A stretch of 64,000 nucleotides of DNA, from positions 682,001 to 746,000 of the forward strand of contig NZ_JABBEA010000001.1 in assembly GCF_012912005.1 (NCBI RefSeq), written 5' to 3'. Within the stretch, counting starts at the first letter, position 1. Each line of letters begins with the position of its first letter. The translations under genes were made by a program, and so were the position numbers. Positions 33,339 to 43,065 of this stretch are shown piece by piece. The notes under the pieces were generated by a model. The model searched no databases. It was not told the origin of the DNA and worked only from the letters and a program-made list of their open reading frames with translations. The DNA comes from Paenibacillus sp. SZ31. GTDB taxonomy: Bacteria; Bacillota; Bacilli; Paenibacillales; Paenibacillaceae.

Positions 33339-34304
33339 CTAACGCCCGCTTGTAGCGAGGTTCTCCGTTGGCACTTCTGTCTGATTCAGAAGTTCCTGGA
33401 TGATACGCTCCGCCAAGCCTTCTTGTTGTCTGATCCGGTTACGGAATACAAGTCGGTGGGCCAGCACAGGCTCCGCCAGAACTTTAATATCATCCGGCAA
33501 AACAAAGTCTCTGCCATGCAGTGCAGCCCAAGCCTGACTTGCCTTGAGTAATGCCTGAGCCCCTCGTGGACTTACGCCAAGCGAGAGCTCGGGATGTTGC
33601 CTTGTCGCTTCGGTTAACTGAATGATATATCGTAGCAAATCTTCGTTGATTTGCACTGTTTTATACATATCCTGTGCCTTCAAAAGTTCTTCACGACTGA
33701 TCACTGCCGACAAATCATCAACAGAGCGGCTTGCCACCGTACGTCTCAAAATTTCTACACTCTCTTCACTACTTGGATAACCCATACGAATTTTCATCAT
33801 AAAGCGATCCATCTGCGCTTCAGGTAGCGGAAAAGTTCCCTGGTTATCTACAGGGTTCTGGGTGGCAATAACGATAAATGGCCGTTCCAACTGTCTCGTT
33901 GAACCGTCGATACTGATCTGGCGCTCTTCCATGCACTCCAGCAAGCTTGATTGCGTACGCGGTGTAGCACGGTTAATCTCATCGGCTAATACAAGATTAG
34001 CGAACAAGGGGCCGGGTCTGAACTCAAAATCCCCTTCTTTTTGATTAAAGAAATGAATCCCTGTCAAGTCAGATGGCAGCAAGTCCGGTGTGAACTGTAT
34101 ACGCTGGAATGTGCAGTCCAATGAGGAGGCTACCGATTTGGCGAGCATCGTTTTCCCGGTACCCGGTACATCCTCCAGCAACACATGTCCTGAAGCTATG
34201 ATCGCTGTCATCACCAGCTCTATGGTATGCTCTTTGCCCACGATCACTTTTCCCACGTGATCCATCAATTGTTGATTCATTCGTTCCATTCCTTGGATAT
34301 CCAT
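33339..34304 (-). CDS. MoxR family AAA+ ATPase
   Basis: 321 residues. Walker A EDVPGTGKTMLAKS (about 44), Walker B LVLADEINRATPRTQSSLLE, sensor 1 FIVIATQNPVDNQGTFPLPEAQ and arginine-finger region DRFMMKIRMGYP are all intact. MoxR ATPases remodel or activate target proteins with DUF58/vWA partners, encoded next in this operon. Possible sites of action include the cell envelope and spore formation, but the client is unknown. ATG 34304 is used; ATG 34289 is an alternative. Confidence 0.93.
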   Translation of the reverse strand: MDIQGMERMNQQLMDHVGKVIVGKEHTIELVMTAIIASGHVLLEDVPGTGKTMLAKSVASSLDCTFQRIQFTPDLLPSDLTGIHFFNQKEGDFEFRPGPLFANLVLADEINRATPRTQSSLLECMEERQISIDGSTRQLERPFIVIATQNPVDNQGTFPLPEAQMDRFMMKIRMGYPSSEESVEILRRTVASRSVDDLSAVISREELLKAQDMYKTVQINEDLLRYIIQLTEATRQHPELSLGVSPRGAQALLKASQAWAALHGRDFVLPDDIKVLAEPVLAHRLVFRNRIRQQEGLAERIIQELLNQTEVPTENLATSGR

Positions 34305-34385
34305 CGTATCTCATCCTTCCGTTAATGGAGCTTATGTATTCGCATTCATTACTAACTATAACCCTTTTTGGCAACAAAAAACAAA

Positions 34386-34408
34386 GGAGTCGGCCAATTG
34401 CCGACTCC
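34386..34408 (-). terminator. terminator after histidine kinase gene
   Basis: GGAGTCGGC-CAATT-GCCGACTCC, with TTTGTTTTTTG on the minus-strand 3' side. Confidence 0.88.
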
Positions 34409-34425
34409 TCTACGTCCCGCTCTTC

Positions 34426-35532
34426 TCAATATACCAAAGGTAACATAATCATAAACCGCGTACCTTCGCCTTTTTTGCTATCTACCGAGATGGTACCTCC
34501 GTGGTTCTTGATGATCCGGTAACTCACCGAGAGTCCCAGTCCCGTTCCACTTTCCTTGGTCGTGAAGAATGGATCAAACAGACGAACAAGTGTGTTATGG
34601 TCCATCCCCTGACCGTTATCGGCGATGGAGATCTGCACGAATTTATTTTCCGTAGCAGTAGATATCCGAATCAGACCGGTATGTTCTTCGCCGACTTCCT
34701 CAATAGCATCCATTGCATTTTTCACCATATTCAAAATAACCTGCTTAATCTGTTTGACATCGATGGACACATTCAGCGGAGCATTCCCTTCATCCAACGT
34801 GATCTCGCATCCCTTCATCAATCCTTCGCTCTCTGTCAGCAAGACCACCTCTTTAAGCAAAGAGTCGACAGACATCACAGTCTTCTGTGGCGCTGACGGT
34901 TTGGAAGAATTCAAGAATTCGTAGATGATGTCGTTCGCCCGATCAATCTCTGTAAGTATGATGCGAGCGTACTCGTCTTTGCCAAGCTGCAGCAGATGGG
35001 GCCGAAGCAACTGGATGAACCCACGGATTGCGGTTAACGGATTACGAATTTCATGAGCAATAGATGCTGAAATGCGCCCCAGCATCGCAAGTTTGTCATT
35101 TTGATAAGCGGTCTGTTCAATCTGTTTATAATCAGATACATCCTTGACACTGAACAAGAAGTCTCCGTCCATCTGATCCCCGTACGTCACAGTAACCAGC
35201 CAATGCCTTCCGTACTCATCAATCAACTCATGATAGCGCTTACGGTGGAAGATGGTTTCCCGATAAATACGTAAAATTTTCTTTTTCTTGAATCGGCTCA
35301 TCTGGGGATGATGCAGCATTTGCATCAGGGTGCAGCCGCTCAACAGACTTCTGGGAAGTTCCAACAACTTTGCCATCTGAACGTTAATAAACGTCAATAC
35401 ACCGTGACTGTCAAACAACATAATACCGCTATCCAGATGTTCCAGTACATTCTCATACTTGTTGTTATCCAGATGTACGGGCGGGAATCCATCCGTTGGT
35501 TGAGGCACTGTATCCTGAAATTCACTAATCAT
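34426..35532 (-). CDS. PAS histidine kinase, phosphorelay type
   Basis: 368 residues, no membrane segment. A PAS domain (about 28-140, VLEHLDSGIMLFDSHGVLTF) precedes HisKA with SIAHEIRNPLTAIRGFIQLL, where the His in HEIRNP is the phosphosite, and a HATPase domain with NMVKNAMDAIEE, DNGQGM and FFTTKESGTGLGLSV. The HisKA sequence is of the kind found in Spo0A phosphorelay kinases such as KinA-KinE. No response regulator gene is adjacent, as is usual for those kinases. AAAAGGAGG points to ATG 35532; the frame is open upstream to 35622 and beyond. Confidence 0.9.
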   Translation of the reverse strand: MISEFQDTVPQPTDGFPPVHLDNNKYENVLEHLDSGIMLFDSHGVLTFINVQMAKLLELPRSLLSGCTLMQMLHHPQMSRFKKKKILRIYRETIFHRKRYHELIDEYGRHWLVTVTYGDQMDGDFLFSVKDVSDYKQIEQTAYQNDKLAMLGRISASIAHEIRNPLTAIRGFIQLLRPHLLQLGKDEYARIILTEIDRANDIIYEFLNSSKPSAPQKTVMSVDSLLKEVVLLTESEGLMKGCEITLDEGNAPLNVSIDVKQIKQVILNMVKNAMDAIEEVGEEHTGLIRISTATENKFVQISIADNGQGMDHNTLVRLFDPFFTTKESGTGLGLSVSYRIIKNHGGTISVDSKKGEGTRFMIMLPLVY

Positions 35533-35621
35533 GTCAGGTTCCTCCTTTTCACGTAAATGATAAACTTGCCATTCGGACATCATATCATCACAGAAACAGG
35601 AAGGGCCGATTTTATTTTTCA

Positions 35622-35741
35622 TTACCGGTGCCCTTTCGTTGGGGGGCTGAGCCGAAAATATGGATGGCATGTCCGGAACTCAAGCTGGTCTATTCCCGGT
35701 AACCAACAATCGATCCGGAAAATCATATACGTTTGTTCCAT
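35622..35741 (-). CDS. candidate 39-residue upstream ORF of the kinase
   Basis: AATAGGAG lies nine bases before an ATG that opens a frame starting MEQTYMIFRIDCWLPGIDQL and ending PPTKGHR. Its TAA overlaps by one base (TAATG) another ATG that is in frame with the kinase (MKNKIGPSC). So it could couple to an N-terminally extended kinase, or be a leader peptide, or be chance. No homology is recognised. Confidence 0.3.
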   Translation of the reverse strand: MEQTYMIFRIDCWLPGIDQLEFRTCHPYFRLSPPTKGHR

Positions 35742-35903
35742 TCTGACATTCTCCTATTCCCAAACACGAACATTTTTTGCTCCGCCTCTTTTGCAAGTCT
35801 GTTTTTATCATAGACAAGTTTATAGAAGAGAGTCAATCGGAGAAAGTGTCGAATGGAAATTATTTTAAAAAAAACCTCGAATTAGTTCCAGATCAATGCA
35901 CAA

Positions 35904-35944
35904 AAACGAAGCCATTTCACCCAACGGGCAAATCAGCTTCGTTT
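35904..35944 (-). terminator. terminator after the zinc-ribbon gene
   Basis: AAACGAAGC and GCTTCGTTT with inner CCC/GGG; TTTTTG follows on the minus strand. Confidence 0.75.
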
Positions 35945-35979
35945 CTATTATCTTTACGTTATGAAATATCCGAGATCAT

Positions 35980-36396
35980 CTATAGTCCGGTCTTATTATG
36001 CTGAATTTTCAGTCTGCGCTGACTCATCACAGCTAATCGACGTTTAAGTTCGCTTTCCCACTTCTCGTCTTTTGTTTCTTTCGCGAGCCTGAGCAGATCC
36101 AGAGCCATATCAATCTGGCGCTGCACAATGACCATAGCATCCTCACTCTCACGGTTTACACAGTTTTCGAAAATCGCATCCTCATCTTCTGTTACATAAT
36201 CTTGAAAATCGATCTCGGACGCACCGTCTCCATGCGCATATTCAGCGAGAATTTCATATTCATTTTCTACTTTATAATGCACCTCAACCCGATGACACAC
36301 CGGGCAAAACAGCAGGGGAACATTATGAACCTGGGTGCGGTAATGCTTCAGCGTGCCCTTCGTTCCAACCATACTTGCCCCACAACAGTAACTCAT
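35980..36396 (-). CDS. YgiT-like zinc-ribbon protein, unknown function
   Basis: 138 residues. Two Cys pairs (the N-terminal YCCGA and FCPVCH at about 30) could bind one zinc, as in YgiT-type zinc fingers. An acidic middle (EIDFQDYVTEDEDAIFENC) and a C-terminal helical segment rich in Lys/Arg/Glu follow. I recognise no specific family. AAGGAGG precedes ATG 36396. It is transcribed alone. Confidence 0.7.
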   Translation of the reverse strand: MSYCCGASMVGTKGTLKHYRTQVHNVPLLFCPVCHRVEVHYKVENEYEILAEYAHGDGASEIDFQDYVTEDEDAIFENCVNRESEDAMVIVQRQIDMALDLLRLAKETKDEKWESELKRRLAVMSQRRLKIQHNKTGL

Positions 36397-36752
36397 TTTT
36401 GTTCACCCTCCTTATTACGTGCCGGGACTTTTTATTTAAAATGCAATCCCGTACACTTCCAGCACTTCCGAAAAGGAATAGTTCCATCAGTGTATCACAT
36501 TCATGTACAGATTATAAATGCAGAGCACCGGAATATTTACCGGGTTTCCATACCCTATTCGCCTTGAAGGCCATCAATTCCTCTTTCAACAGATAAAAAG
36601 AAGACTTTCTTCTAATACATCATTAACACGTTTAGCTGCTTGTTCAAACACTTTTAATTAACTTCGTGATAACTTCCGGCAAAAGGGTGCAAAAAGCCCT
36701 CAATCCCTAACGGGATGAGGGCTTGAACAAAAAACGTTCAAGTTAACCTGGT
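36397..36752. other. intergenic region
   Basis: No gene. It holds the peroxiredoxin terminator at 36694-36724. The stretch 36400-36690 should carry the zinc-ribbon gene promoter, but no clear hexamers were found. Confidence 0.5.
36694..36724 (-). terminator. terminator after peroxiredoxin gene
   Basis: AAGCCCTCA-tCCC and GGGAT-TGAGGGCTT around TAAC; TTTTTG follows on the minus strand. Confidence 0.88.
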
Positions 36753-37292
36753 TTACAGGTTAGTGTCGCCTGGTTTCCAGTTCATTGCACACAATCCACC
36801 GGATTGCAGTGCTTGCAGTACGCGAAGTGTTTCTTCAACACTACGGCCTACATCGTTGTGGTTAACTACTTGATATTTCAGTTCGCCTTCTGGATCGATG
36901 ATGAACAGACCGCGCAATGCTACGCCTTCTTCTTCGATCAGAACGCCGTAATCTTTAGCCACTTGCTTCGTGATGTCGGAAGCCAATGGGAAGTTCAATT
37001 GACCCAGACCATTGCTGTCTACAGGTGTATTGATCCAAGCTTTGTGGCTGTGTACGGAGTCTACACTCACGCCAAGGATTTCAGTATCCAAAGCTTTGAA
37101 TTGCTCGGAAGCAACGCTCAAAGCTGTAATTTCAGTTGGGCACACAAATGTGAAGTCCAAAGGATAAAAGAAGAATACGAGCCATTTGCCACGATAATCG
37201 GACAGTTTAACGGAACCAAAGTCTTGTCCGTCTCCCGATACTGTTTCCATTGCGAAATCCGGTGCTGGTCTACCTACCAAACGTTCTGCCAT
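36753..37292 (-). CDS. 2-Cys peroxiredoxin (AhpC/TSA family)
   Basis: 179 residues. The peroxidatic Cys51 lies in DFTFVCPTEI and the resolving Cys168 in GGLCAMNW; PLDFTF and LRGLFIIDPEG are typical AhpC/Prx1 features. It reduces hydrogen and organic peroxides in the cytosol. No ahpF is adjacent, so thioredoxin or another reductase would recycle it. AAAGGAGG precedes ATG 37292. The promoter at 37414-37442 is preceded by two PerR-like boxes, which fits peroxide induction. Confidence 0.95.
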   Translation of the reverse strand: MAERLVGRPAPDFAMETVSGDGQDFGSVKLSDYRGKWLVFFFYPLDFTFVCPTEITALSVASEQFKALDTEILGVSVDSVHSHKAWINTPVDSNGLGQLNFPLASDITKQVAKDYGVLIEEEGVALRGLFIIDPEGELKYQVVNHNDVGRSVEETLRVLQALQSGGLCAMNWKPGDTNL

Positions 37293-37413
37293 AACTAAAA
37301 ATTCCTCCTTTGGGATTATGTAAGCATCCTTGCGGATTGCTCATCATCAAGAAAAACGCGTACGCATTTCCTGTAATTAAAATGTTTGAACCTTGATAAC
37401 AAGTACAAGTAAA

Positions 37414-37476
37414 ATGTTATCATCCGGACTTCCCAAAGTCAAGATTATAAACATTATTTTTTTATAATCATTATAA
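37414..37476 (-). promoter_or_regulatory. peroxiredoxin promoter with tandem PerR-like boxes
   Basis: Promoter TTGACT (37437-37442), 17-base spacer, TAACAT (37414-37419). Immediately upstream, TTATAATCATTATAA at 37462-37476 matches the PerR consensus TTATAATNATTATAA at every defined position, and 37445-37459 is a weaker copy matching 11 of 14. Confidence 0.85.
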
Positions 37477-37509
37477 ATAAGGATTTTTCGTGCCAAAATT
37501 ATAAAGGAA

Positions 37510-37548
37510 CAGCCCTCTGTACATTCCATAATTGGAAACAAAGGGCTG
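37510..37548 (-). terminator. terminator after leuB
   Basis: CAGCCCT and AGGGCTG with inner TTCCAATTATGGAA; TTCCTTT follows on the minus strand. Confidence 0.7.
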
Positions 37549-37568
37549 CCATGTTGTTGGGAATATAA

Positions 37569-38654
37569 TTACGCCTGTTTCTGAATAGCCGCGACGATCA
37601 AATCGCCCATTTCAGTTGTACTGATCGCTGTGCTCTTGTCTACAGCAATATCACTCGTGCGATGTCCTGCGTTCAGTACATCAGACACAGCTGCTTCAAT
37701 AGCATCCGCGCCTTCTGCATAACCAAAGGTTGTGCGGAACATCAACGCCAAAGAGAGAATAGTTGCAATCGGGTTAGCAAGGCCTTGACCTGCGATATCC
37801 GGTGCAGAACCGTGTACCGGCTCATAGAGTCCAAAGCTACCCTCTCCCAGTGATGCAGATGCCAGCATGCCGATGGAACCCGTCAGCATCGCTGCTTCAT
37901 CACTCAGGATATCTCCGAACATATTTTCCGTAACGATAACATCGAAGCTGGCTGGACGGCGCAATAATTGCATCGCGCAGTTGTCCACAAGTACATGCTC
38001 CAGTTCAACATCCGGATAATCCGGTGCTACCCGGTTCACGACTTCACGCCAGAGACGGGAAGTTTCCAATACATTGGCTTTGTCTACCGAAGCCAGCTTT
38101 TTGCGACGTCCTTGCGCAATTTCGAATGCCTGACGAACGATTCGCTCCACTTCCGTTACATTATATGCACAAGTATCTACTGCCTCTTCGCCCTGTGCAC
38201 TTTCACGTCTGAACTTCTCACCGAAGTAGATCCCACCAGTCAACTCACGTACCACCATCAGATCCGTACCTTCCAGTACTTCAGGCTTCAGAGTTGAAGC
38301 ATCCTTCAGGCAATCAAATACGACAGCCGGACGCAGGTTAGAGAACAATCCGAGCGCTTTACGAATACCCAGCAAGCCTGTTTCCGGACGAAGTTCCTTG
38401 CTGTTGTTATCCCATTTTGGACCGCCAACCGCTCCAAGCAGGACCGCATCTGCACTTTTACATACCGTCAGTGTTTCTTCTGGAAGAGGTGTACCCTTCT
38501 CATCAATCGCGATTCCACCAAACAACGCATGCTCTGTCTCAAAACGGTAACCGAATACTTCCTCTGTACGTTTAAGAACTTTCTCAGCCTCAGCTACGAC
38601 TTCAGGACCGATTCCGTCACCTGCAATAACTGCAATTTTTTTCACGTCTGCCAT
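37569..38654 (-). CDS. leuB: 3-isopropylmalate dehydrogenase
   Basis: 361 residues. NAD-dependent beta-decarboxylating dehydrogenase: [13 protein letters not shown] at the N-terminus, [39 protein letters not shown] and [15 protein letters not shown] are the family motifs. Oxidises 3-isopropylmalate in leucine synthesis. It is separated from leuA by a plus-strand aldo/keto reductase gene, and leuC/leuD are not in the window. AAGGAG precedes ATG 38654. Confidence 0.97.
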   Translation of the reverse strand: MADVKKIAVIAGDGIGPEVVAEAEKVLKRTEEVFGYRFETEHALFGGIAIDEKGTPLPEETLTVCKSADAVLLGAVGGPKWDNNSKELRPETGLLGIRKALGLFSNLRPAVVFDCLKDASTLKPEVLEGTDLMVVRELTGGIYFGEKFRRESAQGEEAVDTCAYNVTEVERIVRQAFEIAQGRRKKLASVDKANVLETSRLWREVVNRVAPDYPDVELEHVLVDNCAMQLLRRPASFDVIVTENMFGDILSDEAAMLTGSIGMLASASLGEGSFGLYEPVHGSAPDIAGQGLANPIATILSLALMFRTTFGYAEGADAIEAAVSDVLNAGHRTSDIAVDKSTAISTTEMGDLIVAAIQKQA

Positions 38655-38816
38655 GGGTTGTCCACTCCTTATATTTCATTCATTAATTATTCATAAAGTA
38701 ACGTCTCATATTAACTCTCTCTTTTGTATCATATTCCAAGGTCATTTGACCAAGATATACAATCTATGACTTTAATAGATTTTACCTATAAGCTAATAGA
38801 GATTAGCTTTCTCAAG

Positions 38817-38851
38817 TTGTTCCCGACCCTCCCGGTAGGGTAAAATATAGC
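38817..38851 (+). promoter_or_regulatory. promoter with dyad in the spacer, MerR-like layout
   Basis: TTGTTC (38817-38822) and TAAAAT (38841-38846) are 18 bases apart, and the perfect dyad ACCCT-CCCGGT-AGGGT fills 38826-38841. Long-spacer promoters with a dyad between the hexamers are the mark of MerR-family control. Confidence 0.45.
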
Positions 38852-38886
38852 TGAATTCAAATCAGTACGCAGGAGGGATAGTTAAC

Positions 38887-39867
38887 ATGCAATATTCGTA
38901 TTTGGGTAAATCAGGCCTTAAGGTCAGCCGAATCTGTCTTGGTACCATGAATTTCGGGCCTGCTACAGATGAGAAAGAAGCTTTCCGCATTATGGACGCA
39001 GCACTCGATGCAGGCGTGAACTTTTTTGATACCGCTAACATCTACGGCTGGGGTGAGAATTCCGGACTTACCGAAGAAATTATCGGACGCTGGTTCAATC
39101 AGGGCGGTGGCAGACGTGAAAAAGTAGTGCTGGCCACCAAAGTCTATGGCTCCATGCATGATGATACAGACGGCCCCAACAACGAAGCCGGACTATCCGC
39201 CTATAAAATCAGACGTCATCTGGAGGGTTCCCTCCGCCGCTTGCAGACGGATCATATCGAACTGTACCAGATGCACCATGTGGACCCTGCCATATCGTGG
39301 GACGAGCTGTGGGGTTCGTTCGAGAATGCCGTTCATCAGGGGAAAATCGGTTATGTAGGGTCTAGTAACTTTGCTGCATGGCAGATTGCAATCGCTCAAA
39401 GTGAAGCCAAGAATCGCCATTTCCTCGGCCTGGTTTCCGAACAACATAAATATAGCCTCAACTGTCGTTTGCCTGAACTGGAAGTATTGCCTGCCGCCAA
39501 AGAACTGGGTCTCGGCGTCATCCCATGGAGTCCACTGGATGGTGGATTATTGGGACGTAATGCGCTTCAAAAACTGGAAGGAACACGCAGCGCAGGCATC
39601 GCTGGACGGATCGAGCAGCAGCAAACTCAGCTTGAAGACTTCGCAGCACTCTGTCGTGATCTCGGTGAACCACAGGATACAGTAGCTTTGGCATGGGTTG
39701 CAGCCAATCCCGCAGTGACTGCCCCGATTATCGGACCGCGTACACTGGAGCAATTTGAAACCGCACTCAAAAGTCTGGATGTGACTTTGGATGAAGCCGT
39801 ACTCCAACGTCTGGATGAGATTTTCCCGGGTCCAGGTGGACATGCACCTAATGCTTACGCGTGGTAA
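38887..39867 (+). CDS. aldo/keto reductase
   Basis: 326 residues of the AKR TIM-barrel family. Catalytic residues are in place: Asp48 and Tyr53 in FFDTANIYGWG, Lys in VVLATKVYG, and His in YQMHHVD. The C-terminal NADPH-site stretch APIIGPRTLEQFE is typical of the YhdN/Tas-like group. It reduces an aldehyde or ketone with NADPH; natural substrate unknown. GGAGGG precedes ATG 38887. It is transcribed opposite to leuB and leuA, and converges on leuA at a terminator. Confidence 0.92.
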   Translation: MQYSYLGKSGLKVSRICLGTMNFGPATDEKEAFRIMDAALDAGVNFFDTANIYGWGENSGLTEEIIGRWFNQGGGRREKVVLATKVYGSMHDDTDGPNNEAGLSAYKIRRHLEGSLRRLQTDHIELYQMHHVDPAISWDELWGSFENAVHQGKIGYVGSSNFAAWQIAIAQSEAKNRHFLGLVSEQHKYSLNCRLPELEVLPAAKELGLGVIPWSPLDGGLLGRNALQKLEGTRSAGIAGRIEQQQTQLEDFAALCRDLGEPQDTVALAWVAANPAVTAPIIGPRTLEQFETALKSLDVTLDEAVLQRLDEIFPGPGGHAPNAYAW

Positions 39868-39951
39868 CAGCTTGATAGCGTAAGCTGAAGCAATAGATAG
39901 CCGTATAACATGCACTGTTGTTCTACTGCCATAATCATATAAATAAAAGCA

Positions 39952-39988
39952 AAAGAGTCTGACCCTCCATAAGAGAGTCAGACTCTTT
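39952..39988. terminator. bidirectional terminator between AKR and leuA
   Basis: AAAGAGTCTGAC and GTCAGACTCTTT form a perfect 12-bp stem. Confidence 0.9.
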
Positions 39989-40128
39989 ATGTACCTCACT
40001 GAACGGAGCAAAGCAGGCCGAACGATCTTCTATATCCATTAAGATTAAAACAGATCATCCTGGCAGTTTACATGCGTTCCAGCTTGAAATTCAGTTCAAT
40101 GAAGGATTCGTGCTTACTGCACCGGAAC

Positions 40129-41670
40129 TTACAGGTTCACGTTTACACGGTTCGTATATGTTTTGCGTTTCTCAATCAATTGGTTCAGACCGTCCACATA
40201 GGCACGTGCACTTGCACCCAGTATATCCGTGCTCACGCCACGTCCTTGTACCGAAACCTGATTTTGAGTCAGCACAACATGTACTTCACCCAATGCATCC
40301 TTACCGTGCGTTACCGATTTGATAGAATAGTCAGACAATGTTACCTCTTCCCCACTCACCTGATCAATCGCATTGTAGATTGCATCTACCGATCCATTAC
40401 CCTCTGCTTGCTTCTCAACCGTATCCCCGTCAAGCGTCGCAATGCGAACTTTGGCCGTTGGTACCGATTCATCTCCGTACGTAACGAAAATCGATTCCAG
40501 TTTATACACCTCAGGTGCATCCTGCAATTTCTCTTCAATTACCGCCAGCAGATCTTCGTCAGTCACTTCTTTCTTCTTATCAGCCAGATCTTTGAACTGG
40601 GCAAAAGCGCGATTCAACGCTTCTTCTTCCAGCTCATATCCCAGATCAATCAACCGCTCACGGAACGCATGACGACCGGAATGTTTACCCAGTACGAGCT
40701 TGCTTTCTTTCAAACCGATGGACTCTGGAGTCATGATCTCGTACGTGGTTTTTTCCTTCAACATACCATCCTGGTGAATACCGGATTCATGTGCGAAGGC
40801 GTTTGCTCCAACAATGGCTTTGTTTCCAGGTACAACCATACCTGTCAAACGGCTAACCAGACGACTGGTCCGTGCAATCTCAGACAACTGCAACGATGTT
40901 TTTGCCTGGAAAAATTCCTGACGTGTCTCCAGCGCCATAGCAATCTCTTCGATCGCCGTGTTCCCAGCACGTTCACCAATGCCATTGATCGTACCTTCGA
41001 TCTGATCGGCTCCGTTGAGAATGGCTGCAAGTGTGTTGGCTGTCGCCATACCCAAGTCATTATGACAGTGGGCACTCAGCTGTACCTTTTCAATACCGTG
41101 CACATTCTCCTTGAGATGTTTGAAAATGTTTCCGTATTCATATGGGCTCAGGTAGCCGACTGTATCCGGAATATTCACCACAGCCGCACCCTCTTCAACA
41201 GCCATATTCACCATTTCTACGAGGAAATCATACTCGGTACGACCTGCATCCTCAAGTGAGAATTCGATCTTCGAGAATGTTTTCTTCGCATAACGAATTG
41301 CGGAACGAGCTGTATCCAGTACTTGCGCTTTGTCCATACGCAATTTATGTTGGCGGTGAATAGGTGAAGTTGCCAGGAAAACGTGAATGCACGGATCCTG
41401 TGCACCTTTAAGTGCTTCCTTAACCGCATCAATATCTTGCTCTCTGGAACGGGACAAGCCAATTACGGTCACATTTTTGACCGCATTTGCGACTGCATTG
41501 ACAGCTGCCAGGTCACCTGGAGATGCCGCCGGGAAACCAGCTTCCATCCGGTCAATGCCAAGCCGCTCGAGCTGATGGGCAATTTCCACCTTTTCACGAG
41601 TGTTCAGATTGACTCCCGGGGATTGCTCTCCATCACGCAGCGTTGTGTCAAATACATAGATTTTACGCAC
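40129..41670 (-). CDS. leuA: 2-isopropylmalate synthase
   Basis: 513 residues. The DRE-TIM core begins IYVFDTTLRDGEQSPG and contains LSAHCHNDLGMATAN (metal-binding HxH) and NGIGERAGN; a C-terminal LeuA allosteric domain (about 390-513) should bind leucine. It condenses 2-oxoisovalerate with acetyl-CoA. GTG 41670 has AGGAGG eight bases upstream; the longer open frame to 41739 has no ribosome site. It follows ilvC by 140 bases, separated by the stem-loop at 41717-41749. Confidence 0.97.
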   Translation of the reverse strand: MRKIYVFDTTLRDGEQSPGVNLNTREKVEIAHQLERLGIDRMEAGFPAASPGDLAAVNAVANAVKNVTVIGLSRSREQDIDAVKEALKGAQDPCIHVFLATSPIHRQHKLRMDKAQVLDTARSAIRYAKKTFSKIEFSLEDAGRTEYDFLVEMVNMAVEEGAAVVNIPDTVGYLSPYEYGNIFKHLKENVHGIEKVQLSAHCHNDLGMATANTLAAILNGADQIEGTINGIGERAGNTAIEEIAMALETRQEFFQAKTSLQLSEIARTSRLVSRLTGMVVPGNKAIVGANAFAHESGIHQDGMLKEKTTYEIMTPESIGLKESKLVLGKHSGRHAFRERLIDLGYELEEEALNRAFAQFKDLADKKKEVTDEDLLAVIEEKLQDAPEVYKLESIFVTYGDESVPTAKVRIATLDGDTVEKQAEGNGSVDAIYNAIDQVSGEEVTLSDYSIKSVTHGKDALGEVHVVLTQNQVSVQGRGVSTDILGASARAYVDGLNQLIEKRKTYTNRVNVNL

Positions 41671-41716
41671 GCTTCGCACCTCCTGTACTTGTATTATATT
41701 GTTTCTCTGAACCAGC

Positions 41717-41749
41717 AATAGCGGCTCACGCATAAGCACGGCCGCTATT
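41717..41749 (-). other. stem-loop between ilvC and leuA
   Basis: AATAGCGGC and GCCGCTATT form a 9-bp stem with a 15-base loop. No T-tract follows on the minus strand, so it is more likely an mRNA processing or stabilising structure than a terminator. Confidence 0.55.
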
Positions 41750-41809
41750 CCCAGTTAAAGCTCTAATTTTACTTAAATACCTTAAAGTGCATGTTTTAAA
41801 AGTTAATGC

Positions 41810-42931
<1,122 letters not shown>

Positions 42932-43065
42932 TGCGGGAATGTAGCTATATTTTCAAGCGTTACATCACTAAAATGTTACATTACAACTGTTAAGGGACTG
43001 ACACTCTCACATAAGATCAACTATATATGTTAGCTAACCGTCGCCCCTTTTTATTCATTATAACC

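Larger units (their letters stand above)
35533..35979. other. intergenic region upstream of histidine kinase
   Basis: Contains the candidate 39-codon ORF (35622-35741), a strong GGAGG for the kinase, and the terminator at 35904-35944. A kinase promoter is not evident; it should lie between about 35745 and 35890. Confidence 0.5.

Noticed and set aside
40072-41259. 395-codon plus-strand frame opposite leuA
   Set aside because: The minus strand encodes a complete leuA with all motifs and a ribosome site; the opposing frame has no start site and is His/Cys/Phe-rich as expected of an antisense shadow.
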